DNA from: CAYPKW01 sp964411425
GTDB lineage: Bacteria > Pseudomonadota > Alphaproteobacteria > Dongiales > Dongiaceae
Direction: 5' to 3'
Length of the DNA: 8,316 nt
Assembly (NCBI GenBank): GCA_964411425.1
Contig: CAYPKW010000097.1
Coordinates: 1-8,316, forward strand
Under the pieces are notes generated by a model. It was given only the letters and a program-made list of their open reading frames with translations. It did no database searches and was not told the DNA's origin. Every line of letters begins with the position of its first letter. Position 1 is the stretch's first letter. The position numbers were made by a program, and so were the translations under genes. Shown here piece after piece: positions 1 to 4,933 of the stretch.

Positions 1-1299
1 GCCGGCGGCGTCGCGGTCGTGGCGTTGTCGTTCGCGGCAATCGCGCTGGCGCCGGCGGGGGCCTTGCGCGCGCTCGCGCGGGCCCGCTGGCGGATCGGAC
101 GTTTGCCCCGCTGGGGAACCTGGCCCAGTCTCGCCGTCCTCTTCGTCGCCATCGGCCTGACGGCCGCCGGTTACCTCGGCAGCCGCGACCCACTGGCCAA
201 CCCGCTGCCGCCTTCGGTCTGGGCCCTGTGGTGGGTGGGTTTCACCTTCCTCAGCGCCGTCCTCGGAAATCTTTGGACGTGGCTCAACCCGTGGCGCGGC
301 ATCTATCGTCTGCTCACGCTGTTGCCCGGCTTGCGCGACTGGCGGCGGAGGCCGCCGCTCAGGTATCGGCGGTGGCTGGCCTACTGGCCGGCCACGATCG
401 CGTTCTTCGCCTTCGCATGGTTCGAGTTGGTCTACCCGGCGCCGCAGGACCCGGCCCGCCTGGCTGGCGCGGTCACGCTCTATCTGGGCGCCACGCTCGC
501 CTTGATGCTGCTGTTCGGGGACCGAGCCTGGCTTCGCTACGGCGAGGCGTTCTCGGTGTTCTTTCGAATCGTGGCCCGGCTTTCGCCCCTCGACGCGAGG
601 CCGGCCGGCGGCGCGTGCGCGCTTTCGGCGAGGCCGCCAGGCATCGGGTTGCTGCGGATGGGAACGCTCCCGCCGAGCGGCGTCGCGTTCGTGCTGCTGG
701 CGCTCGCCGCGGTCTCGTTCGACGGCTTGTCGCGGACCTTCTGGTGGCTCGACTTGGTAGGGGCCAATCCGCTCGAGCCGCCGGGCCGGACGGCGCTGAT
801 GTGGGCGAATTCGGCCGGGTTGCTCGGCTTGTACGGCGCCCTCGCCGCCCTCTACCTGGCCGCCGTCCTGCTCGGCCGCGCGCTCGCCGGACACGGGCGC
901 GGCGCCGGCAATCTCGGCCGCTTCGTCGCCTCGATCGTGCCGATCGCCTTCGGCTACCACTTCGCGCATTACATGCCCGCCTTCCTCATCGACGCGCAAT
1001 ACGCCGTCCGAGCGCTGTCCGACCCGTGGGCGCTGGGATGGAACCTGCTCGGCACCCGAGAGATGCACGTCACCTCGTCGTTCCTCGCCAACCACGATTC
1101 GGTCCGGGTCATTTGGAACATCCAGGCGGCCGGCATCGTCGCCGCGCACGTCATGGCCGTCGCGGTCGCCCATCTCATCGCGCTCAGCGACGCGGGCAGC
1201 CATCGGCAGGCGGTGCTGAGCCAGGCGCCGATGACGGCGCTCATGATCGGCTACACCTGGTTCGGCCTGTGGCTGCTGGCGACCCCGGCGGCAGGATAG
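1..1299 (+). CDS. Multi-pass membrane protein of unknown function, 5' end missing
   Basis: The reading frame is open from base 1. A GTG at 19 could start it, but the residues before it (AGGVAV) continue the same hydrophobic helix, so I read it as a gene truncated by the window edge. Numbering from the GTG, there are about nine or ten hydrophobic segments: roughly 1-16, 35-53, 66-88, 120-139, 148-167, 219-236, 260-287, 301-325, 367-390 and 403-423. Notable stretches are NPLPPSVWALWWVGF (61-75) leading to LGNLWTWLNPW (82-92), and VPIAFGYHFAHYMPAF (307-322). Histidines 314, 317, 377 and 385 lie in or beside helices and could bind a metal or haem (inference). From memory, similar proteins are annotated as fenitrothion hydrolase-like membrane proteins; that name is not evidence of activity. 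The TAG stop (1297-1299) lies inside the direct repeat flanking the downstream island. Confidence 0.8.
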   Translation, partial: AGGVAVVALSFAAIALAPAGALRALARARWRIGRLPRWGTWPSLAVLFVAIGLTAAGYLGSRDPLANPLPPSVWALWWVGFTFLSAVLGNLWTWLNPWRGIYRLLTLLPGLRDWRRRPPLRYRRWLAYWPATIAFFAFAWFELVYPAPQDPARLAGAVTLYLGATLALMLLFGDRAWLRYGEAFSVFFRIVARLSPLDARPAGGACALSARPPGIGLLRMGTLPPSGVAFVLLALAAVSFDGLSRTFWWLDLVGANPLEPPGRTALMWANSAGLLGLYGALAALYLAAVLLGRALAGHGRGAGNLGRFVASIVPIAFGYHFAHYMPAFLIDAQYAVRALSDPWALGWNLLGTREMHVTSSFLANHDSVRVIWNIQAAGIVAAHVMAVAVAHLIALSDAGSHRQAVLSQAPMTALMIGYTWFGLWLLATPAAG

Positions 1300-1300
1300 G
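1293..1300. repeat. Left copy of candidate target-site duplication
   Basis: AGGATAGG directly abuts the left inverted repeat and matches GGGATAGG at 3456-3463 in 7 of 8 positions, in direct orientation. It contains the stop codon of the upstream membrane-protein gene, so an insertion here would leave that protein intact. Confidence 0.6.
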
Positions 1301-1317
1301 GGCAGTGTCTCAGTTTG
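1301..1317 (+). repeat. Left terminal inverted repeat of the cassette
   Basis: GGCAGTGTCTCAGTTTG. It is complementary to 3439-3455 with a single mismatch at the third base. Similarity stops abruptly inside the repeat: the inner left sequence continues AGGAATG and the inner right sequence GCCCTAA. That is expected for true element ends rather than for a longer inverted duplication. Confidence 0.7.
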
Positions 1318-1355
1318 AGGAATGTCCGCGTTGTGCCAGAAGCAGAACTTCGGAT

Positions 1356-1397
1356 CAGCGCTTGGGAATCGCTGGTTCAAATCCCGCCCCGCAACTA
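1356..1397 (+). other. tRNA-3'-end-like fragment (initiator-tRNA-like)
   Basis: Bases 1371-1387 read as a T arm: stem GCTGG, loop TTCAAAT, stem CCCGC, with four of five pairs formed. CCCGCAACTA follows, resembling the CCCCGCAACCA tail of bacterial initiator tRNA but ending in CTA rather than CCA. No 5' acceptor strand, D arm or anticodon arm can be found upstream. Upstream, CAGCG (1356-1360) pairs instead with CGCTG (1370-1374), which overlaps the T stem. It is not a functional tRNA. It may be a remnant or an attachment-site relic. Confidence 0.35.
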
Positions 1398-1523
1398 ACT
1401 TCTTCTTGATTGGCCGGCCTTCGGAAACAACAGCGATTTCTTCGTTGGCGGCCGCCAGCACCAGGGCTCAAGCAACGGCAGGTCTCCGCCGACTCGCCCG
1501 AAGGCGGAATGTTTCGAGCGCGG

Positions 1524-1551
1524 CGAGTGGGGCGACAGCCGCCCCGACTCG
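1524..1551 (-). other. Hairpin downstream of the secreted ABM-like gene
   Basis: GGGGCG (1529-1534) pairs with CGCCCC (1540-1545) around the loop ACAGC. The stem extends through GAGT/ACTC, with G1546 bulged, and C1524-G1551, giving 11 pairs. It lies 20 bases beyond the stop of the minus-strand gene, so it could protect or end that mRNA. No T-run follows on the minus strand, so it is not a classical intrinsic terminator. Confidence 0.45.
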
Positions 1552-1571
1552 GCACTAACGCCGGAACTGAC

Positions 1572-1958
1572 TCACTGTTCCTTGATGTAGTGTTTGAACA
1601 GGATGCTGTTCGGATCGAGCATCGAGCTCTTGGCTAACTCGGACTGCATGAATACCGCCGCGGCGTTCTCAGCATCCTTCAGCGATGCCCAATGCACGAT
1701 CACGAACCACTCACCGTCTTTGCCGGCGGCGGTCTCGCGGGAAATGAATCCGGGTTGTTCGGAGATCAGCGCCTCGACGGCCTTGTCATGCTTGCGCAGA
1801 GCTTCCATGTCGCCGCCTTCCTTGAGCTTTCCGGCGACGACTTCGAAGGCAACACGCTGTTCTTCGGCCTGGACCTGCAAGGCACCGAGCGAAAGTAAGA
1901 GTGATGTGGCCAAAGCATAACTCATCGAGCGCCCGAGTGGCTTCAGTAGTGTATTCAT
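1572..1958 (-). CDS. Secreted small ABM-like (dimeric alpha/beta-barrel) protein
   Basis: The 128-residue product starts with a clear Sec signal peptide: basic start (K6, R10), hydrophobic core about 14-28, and probable cleavage after VQA at residue 31. The mature part of about 97 residues has a short beta strand (RVAFEVVAGK), a helix (about 49-67), then QPGFISRET (68-76) and GEWFVIVHWASLKDAENA (82-99). This is the layout of antibiotic-biosynthesis-monooxygenase (ABM) domains, ferredoxin-like folds that usually dimerise. Some family members oxidise quinone-like aromatics or degrade haem, and many have no known reaction. The signal peptide places this one in the periplasm or outside the cell, which is unusual for the family. 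The start is supported by AGGAGA eight bases upstream. It lies 183 bases downstream of a tetR-type gene on the same strand inside the transposon-like cassette. Confidence is high that it is a gene, moderate on the fold, none on the substrate. Confidence 0.82.
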   Translation of the reverse strand: MNTLLKPLGRSMSYALATSLLLSLGALQVQAEEQRVAFEVVAGKLKEGGDMEALRKHDKAVEALISEQPGFISRETAAGKDGEWFVIVHWASLKDAENAAAVFMQSELAKSSMLDPNSILFKHYIKEQ

Positions 1959-1966
1959 CGTTTGGC

Positions 1967-1972
1967 TCTCCT
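1967..1972 (-). promoter_or_regulatory. Ribosome binding site of the ABM-like gene
   Basis: The minus strand reads AGGAGA, eight bases before the ATG at 1958. It fixes the longer start with the full signal peptide rather than the internal methionine at residue 11. Confidence 0.7.
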
Positions 1973-2031
1973 ATCTGCTTGATAATTGGGTTGGTGGCAG
2001 GTGACGTTGCCCCCTGAGGCTTATCCGCGGT

Positions 2032-2045
2032 GAACTACATAGTTC
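2032..2045. promoter_or_regulatory. Palindrome upstream of the ABM-like gene, candidate operator
   Basis: GAACTA-CA-TAGTTC is a perfect 6-bp inverted repeat with a 2-bp spacer, 74 bases upstream of the ABM-like start codon, where its promoter should lie. It differs from the palindrome upstream of the tetR-type gene, so a different protein may bind it. Nothing else is recognised in this 183-base spacer, and I found no convincing -35/-10 pair. Confidence 0.35.
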
Positions 2046-2141
2046 GCTACTCCTCCATTGTGGTTGCATAACGGGTCTGTCATCCAGAACGACACGGAAC
2101 ACAAGTTGCGGCTCTCCTGCCTTCCTCAATCCGATGTGCGA

Positions 2142-2834
2142 TCAATCGCGGCTGGGGGTGCGTGCGGGGGATTTGACGTGTCGTGACGTGGTCTGGAGTG
2201 CCGAATGAAACACTTGTGCCGCTGCCGCCACATGCTTTTCGATCTCCTTCCCGCTCATGGGAGGCAGCATGCCGAGCGCGGCGCGCTGGTGGATCTCAAG
2301 GACCACAAGACCAATGAACCGGCGTGCAAGAGCGACGGGATCGCCCTGCGGGATCAGTCCCTGCCGCATATAGCTCGCCAGCAGTTCGGCGACGCTGGCC
2401 GTAACGCGCCCCGGGCCTTGCTCGTAGAACATTTGCGCCAGCATCGGTTGGCGCCCTGCCTCACCTGCCACCAAGCGATAGATGGCCAAGCTCCTTGGCT
2501 GAAGCACAAGGTCGAGCACGGTGCATCCAACTGAGTAGAGGTCGCCGCCGAGTTCGCCACTCGTCTGATTGATTGCCGGGAATCGACTGATAAGCTGCGT
2601 GGCAGATCGCTCGATTGCAGCTGCGAACAACCCTTCTTTGCCACCGAATTGCTCGTAGATGGTGCGCTTGGCGACATGCGCCGCGCGTGCGATGTCGTCG
2701 AGGCTCGTGCCCGAGAACCCTTGGCTCAGAAACACGTCGAGCGCGGCCGAAAGGAGTTGGTGCCGCCTTTCGACTTCCTCGCCGCGAGACGGCCGCCCTC
2801 TTCGTCTCGCCGATGTCTTTGTTGCTATTGCCAT
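2142..2834 (-). CDS. TetR/AcrR-family transcriptional regulator
   Basis: The 230-residue product is of typical TetR length. After a basic tail (RRRGRP, 10-15), residues 23-70 form the DNA-binding domain: helix 1 (RRHQLLSAALDVFLSQGF), then SLDDIARAAHVAKRTIYEQFGGKEGLF. The latter is the classic helix-turn-helix signature with its T-I-Y-x-x-F core at 58-63. The remaining 160 or so residues are helical and form the dimerisation and ligand-binding part; the general pattern recalls AcrR/AefR-like repressors, but the ligand cannot be predicted. The ATG at 2834 follows AGGA with seven bases between them. A 17-bp palindrome 34-50 bases upstream of the start is the likely autoregulatory site. The gene lies inside the transposon-like cassette and probably controls itself and perhaps the secreted ABM-like gene downstream on the same strand (inference). 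Confidence 0.92.
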   Translation of the reverse strand: MAIATKTSARRRGRPSRGEEVERRHQLLSAALDVFLSQGFSGTSLDDIARAAHVAKRTIYEQFGGKEGLFAAAIERSATQLISRFPAINQTSGELGGDLYSVGCTVLDLVLQPRSLAIYRLVAGEAGRQPMLAQMFYEQGPGRVTASVAELLASYMRQGLIPQGDPVALARRFIGLVVLEIHQRAALGMLPPMSGKEIEKHVAAAAQVFHSALQTTSRHVKSPARTPSRD

Positions 2835-2841
2835 AATCGCA

Positions 2842-2845
2842 TCCT
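2842..2845 (-). promoter_or_regulatory. Ribosome binding site of the tetR-type gene
   Basis: The minus strand reads AGGA, seven bases before the ATG at 2834. It supports the chosen start, which keeps the basic N-terminal tail. Confidence 0.5.
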
Positions 2846-2856
2846 AGCAGTGTTGT

Positions 2857-2884
2857 AAACGAAATGCAACGAAAAGGTTTCGTT
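2857..2884. promoter_or_regulatory. Candidate TetR operator with an additional half-site
   Basis: AACGAAA-AGG-TTTCGTT (2868-2884) is a perfect 7-bp inverted repeat with a 3-bp spacer, a typical size for a TetR-family dimer site. A third copy of the half-site, AAACGAAA (2857-2864), lies 11 bases away in phase with the left arm and forms a second inverted pair with TTTCGTTT (2878-2885). The block sits 23-50 bases upstream of the tetR-type start codon in an AT-rich stretch, where the promoter should be, so binding would block transcription. Repression is inferred from position and symmetry. Confidence 0.55.
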
Positions 2885-3240
2885 TCTTAAAACTATTTTG
2901 TTCATCAGTTGTTCTCACGGGTGAAACTGGGGTGGTCGGTAGCTCAGGAGGTTGACGCAGCGGACAACCGACAGGCTGATCTGCGTTGCGCGAGCCTTGG
3001 CAGCCGCCGGCCTTCCGAATGCGCTTCCCCCAGTAGCCCATGGATCGGCACGTACGGATGAGGCAAACGCCGCTTCGAACTAAGAGCACTGGCGGAAGGG
3101 GTCTGCGACGCGTCAACAAGCGCTGTCAGGCGATCGGACAGCGGGAGGCCAGACAAGCGGCGTGGGTTAGGACCGATAACTCGGGGCGAGCCTAAGGTCG
3201 CGATCAGGTTGATAACGTGGAACACTCACACCTACCCCTT

Positions 3241-3273
3241 GCTGGGAACGGCAAACTAGGTTTGCTTCCAAGC
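3241..3273 (+). other. Strong hairpin, possible part of a small RNA
   Basis: GCAAAC (3251-3256) pairs perfectly with GTTTGC (3260-3265) around TAG. The stem continues through GGAA/TTCC after a two-base bulge (CG) and through GCT/AGC after one mismatch, 13 pairs in all. It lies about 40 bases upstream of a plus-strand terminator, so it would sit in the 3' part of any transcript ending there. The bases that follow, CCCCGCAACCA (3273-3283), match the 3' tail of initiator tRNA. Confidence 0.45.
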
Positions 3274-3314
3274 CCCGCAACCATTTTAACTTGTGATACC
3301 AGATGGCGAACATT

Positions 3315-3342
3315 GGCGGCCCCAGCGGGCCGCCTTTGTTTT
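3315..3342 (+). terminator. Rho-independent terminator on the plus strand
   Basis: GGCGGCCC (3315-3322), loop CAGC, GGGCCGCC (3327-3334), then TTTGTTTT. The stem is a perfect eight pairs, all G-C, followed at once by a T-rich tract, so it is a textbook intrinsic terminator reading left to right. The reverse strand has no T-run after the stem. No plus-strand gene precedes it inside the cassette. It ends either an unrecognised RNA or readthrough from the membrane-protein gene, and it would insulate the transporter operon downstream. Confidence 0.8.
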
Positions 3343-3396
3343 GGCGTAAGTTCAGACGGCCACGTCTCCCCGAGTTGAACCTCCTGTCAAGCGACA

Positions 3397-3426
3397 CCTC
3401 CGACCGAAGCATCGACGGTCGGAAGG
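3397..3426. other. Hairpin near the right end of the cassette
   Basis: TCCGACCG (3399-3406) pairs with CGGTCGGA (3416-3423) around a 9-base loop, extended by two more pairs after a bulged A at 3424. It sits just inside the right terminal repeat and could be a subterminal structure of the element. No counterpart is seen inside the left end. Confidence 0.35.
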
Positions 3427-3438
3427 TCTGGTTAGGGC

Positions 3439-3455
3439 CAAACTGAGACACTACC
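3439..3455 (-). repeat. Right terminal inverted repeat of the cassette
   Basis: CAAACTGAGACACTACC, the reverse complement of the left end with one mismatch. It ends one base before GGATAGG, the flanking direct repeat. Confidence 0.7.
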
Positions 3456-3463
3456 GGGATAGG
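3456..3463. repeat. Right copy of candidate target-site duplication
   Basis: GGGATAGG, matching AGGATAGG at 1293-1300 except at the first base. Together with the inverted ends it marks the insertion boundary. Confidence 0.6.
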
Positions 3464-3470
3464 CGCGGCC

Positions 3471-3499
3471 TTGACCGCCTATGTCGACGGGTGCAAAGT
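3471..3499 (+). promoter_or_regulatory. Weak candidate sigma-70-type promoter for the transporter operon
   Basis: TTGACC (3471-3476) matches the -35 consensus in five of six positions. It is followed after exactly 17 bases by CAAAGT (3494-3499), a poor -10 with three of six matches. Transcription would begin near 3506, just ahead of the ribosome binding site at 3515-3523. The site lies just outside the cassette, so it would have survived the insertion. Confidence 0.3.
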
Positions 3500-3514
3500 T
3501 GCGGCAACTCGATC

Positions 3515-3523
3515 AGGGGAGGA
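3515..3523 (+). promoter_or_regulatory. Ribosome binding site deciding the binding-protein start
   Basis: AGGGGAGGA lies six bases before the ATG at 3530. A GTG at 3491 in the same frame has no such site and would put 13 unrelated residues ahead of the Tat signal, so 3530 is preferred. Confidence 0.8.
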
Positions 3524-3529
3524 TGGACC

Positions 3530-4840
3530 ATGGCTCGGAACGACAATGGCGCCGCGCGGATCTCCAGGCGCAACATCATCAAGGGCGCCGGTGCCTTCGC
3601 CGGCGCGGCCGTCGCGGGAGTGGCCGCGCCCGGCACGCTCATCCGGCGCGCGCAAGCCGCCGAGACGCCGATCAAGATCGGGTTCCAGGTGCATCGGACC
3701 GGCATCGGGGCGGGCTATGGCCGCTGGTTCGAGCGCACGACCGCGGCGGCGGTGAAGCTGATCAACGAGACCGGCGGCATCGCCGGCCGGCCGATCGAGC
3801 TGGTGACCGAGGACGACGGCACCGACCCCAAGCGCGGCGCCGAAGTGGTGGAGAAGCTCGCCTCGCAGCACAAGGTCGATGTCATCTTCGGCACGTTGTT
3901 CTCGCATGTGGTGATCGGCTCCGCGCCGCGCGCGGGCGAGCTCAAGGTTCCCTATTTCGTGGTGAGCGAGGGCTATCACGTGGCCTCTGGAGCGCTCAAC
4001 CGCTACGTATTCCAGCCGGGCATCACCGACGTGCGCGCGCAGTTGACGGCGATCTCGTCCTGGATTCTCGACAACCTGGGCAAGAACGTGACGATGATCT
4101 TTCCCGACTACGCGTTTGGGTACGATCACCGCGACTTCTTCAGCGCGGCGGTCAAGGCGCGGGGCGGCGCCATCAAGGCGCTGCTGCCGATTCCGCCCAC
4201 CGAGACGTCGTACACGAAGTATTTCGCGAGCGTCCCCGCCGACACAGACGTGCTGTACCACGTCATGGTCGGGCCGGGCGTGCTCACCTTCGTCAAGGAG
4301 ATGGGCGAGCACTTCGGCGCCAAGCGGCCGCAGATCTTCGGCTTCATGGACTCGCTGGAGGCGGTGGACATCGCCAGCCCCGGCCTCGAATTCCTGGACG
4401 GCACGCATATCTGGGAGGCCTTCCCGCGCTACGCGGACGGGCTTTCGACCCGCGGCGCGCAGTTCTATCGCGAGCGCGTCGGCGTCGACGCGGCGGGCGC
4501 CAGCGTCGAGGACGCGAAAGACGTGGCCACCTCCTCGCACATGTTCGGCTGCTGGGAGACCCTGTTCGTCATCAAGATGGCGATCGAGCAGAGCGGCTAC
4601 CGGGAGCGCAGCCCGAAAGACCTCGAAGCGTTGATCCAGACCCTGGAAAACTTCCAGTGGTTCAACGAAGGGATCGAGCATCCGCAGGGCCACAAGAAAT
4701 TCGTCGGCAAGATCCACCAGAGCTTCGGCCAGCAGTTCATCTCCAAGGTCGAGAACCAAAGGCTCAAGGTCGTGCACCGGACGTCGATCGAGGATTCGCT
4801 TTACGAGCCGGAGGCGGACTACACCACCCAGGCTCTGTGA
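3530..4840 (+). CDS. Tat-exported substrate-binding protein of a LIV/HAAT-type ABC importer
   Basis: The 436-residue product begins with a twin-arginine signal, SRRNII at 12-17, a weakly hydrophobic Ala/Gly-rich core (19-33) and probable cleavage after AQA at 43. The protein is thus exported folded to the periplasm. The mature part starts IKIGFQVHRTGIG and continues NETGGIAGRPIELVTEDDGTDP, the first-lobe pattern of periplasmic binding proteins of the Leu/Ile/Val and amide type (Peripla_BP_6). Later stretches such as NVTMIFPDYAFGYDHRDFF and ADTDVLYHVMVGPG fit the second lobe. Family members bind branched-chain amino acids, amides, urea or small aromatic acids; which applies here cannot be read. 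The gene is first in the transporter operon. A 93-base spacer with a large inverted repeat separates it from the first permease gene, a common way to make more binding protein than membrane components. Confidence 0.93.
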   Translation: MARNDNGAARISRRNIIKGAGAFAGAAVAGVAAPGTLIRRAQAAETPIKIGFQVHRTGIGAGYGRWFERTTAAAVKLINETGGIAGRPIELVTEDDGTDPKRGAEVVEKLASQHKVDVIFGTLFSHVVIGSAPRAGELKVPYFVVSEGYHVASGALNRYVFQPGITDVRAQLTAISSWILDNLGKNVTMIFPDYAFGYDHRDFFSAAVKARGGAIKALLPIPPTETSYTKYFASVPADTDVLYHVMVGPGVLTFVKEMGEHFGAKRPQIFGFMDSLEAVDIASPGLEFLDGTHIWEAFPRYADGLSTRGAQFYRERVGVDAAGASVEDAKDVATSSHMFGCWETLFVIKMAIEQSGYRERSPKDLEALIQTLENFQWFNEGIEHPQGHKKFVGKIHQSFGQQFISKVENQRLKVVHRTSIEDSLYEPEADYTTQAL

Positions 4841-4933
4841 GCGGGCGGGCCGCCTGCCGGCCGGGCGCTTGCATCTTGGCCGGTCCGCGGCCGGCGCCGG
4901 CCGGCAGCACGTAGCGGCGCCGGCCCGCTCGCC
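4841..4933 (+). promoter_or_regulatory. Spacer with large inverted repeat between binding-protein and permease genes
   Basis: CTGCCGGCCGG (4854-4864) and CCGGCCGGCAG (4897-4907) are perfectly complementary over 11 all-but-one G-C pairs. The 32-base loop contains further GGCCGG/CCGGCC complementarity. No T-run follows, so complete termination is unlikely. The probable role is to stabilise the 3' end of the binding-protein mRNA or slow readthrough, lowering permease levels relative to the binding protein (inference from position). No good ribosome binding site precedes the permease ATG at 4934. Confidence 0.6.

Larger units (their letters stand above)
1318..1571. other. Non-coding left end of the cassette
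   Basis: No gene is supported in these roughly 250 bases. Apart from the tRNA-like fragment, the notable structure is a stable GC hairpin at 1524-1551. Everything else looks like ordinary untranslated sequence downstream of the minus-strand gene that ends at 1572. Confidence 0.6.
2886..3438. other. Gene-free right part of the cassette with structured sequence
   Basis: No reading frame in these roughly 550 bases resembles a known protein. The longest frames, 91-94 codons on the minus strand, overlap one another, lack good ribosome binding sites and have arginine/serine/proline-rich composition typical of chance frames. Features that stand out are ACGCAG paired at a distance with CTGCGT (about 2954-2985), the hairpin at 3241-3273, the plus-strand terminator at 3315-3342 and the hairpin at 3397-3426. 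The density of structure suggests an untranslated RNA or decayed element sequence. Confidence 0.5.
1301..3455. mobile_element. Transposon-like cassette with terminal inverted repeats, no transposase seen
   Basis: The unit is about 2.15 kb. Its left end GGCAGTGTCTCAGTTTG is matched in inverse orientation by the right end (reverse complement GGTAGTGTCTCAGTTTG), 16 of 17 positions. The ends are flanked by AGGATAGG and GGGATAGG in direct orientation, consistent with an 8-bp target duplication that has one mismatch. Base composition is visibly less GC-rich than in the genes on either side, which supports acquisition from elsewhere. Contents are a secreted ABM-like gene and a tetR-type gene, both on the minus strand, then about 600 bp without a recognisable gene. 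No DDE-type or other transposase, and no remnant of one, can be recognised in any frame, so movement would need a transposase in trans. An 8-bp duplication and ends beginning GG would suit families such as IS1595, some of which carry passenger genes. I cannot assign the family from sequence alone. Confidence 0.65.

Noticed and set aside
228..1409. A 393-codon plus-strand frame overlapping the membrane-protein gene
   Set aside because: Its arginine-rich product is a frame-shadow of the membrane protein, which shows coherent helices in the other frame.
1355..1555. Minus-strand frame ending in CGAGFEPAIPKR
   Set aside because: Such GFEPA peptides are typical of antisense reading through T-arm sequence (GGTTCAAATCC). 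It is evidence for the tRNA-like fragment, not a protein.
2040..2062. On the minus strand, GGAGGAG followed nine bases later by ATGTAG, a start-stop pair
   Set aside because: It could be a regulatory mini-ORF but is just as likely chance within the palindrome; no supporting context.
2932..2960. GGTCGGTAGCTCAGGAGGTTG looks like a tRNA D arm
   Set aside because: The D stem GCTC has no GAGC partner, and no anticodon or T arm follows at the right distances.
2844..3225. Two overlapping minus-strand frames of 91 and 93 codons as possible small proteins or a transposase remnant
   Set aside because: No ribosome sites, composition of chance frames, and no DDE or recombinase motifs.
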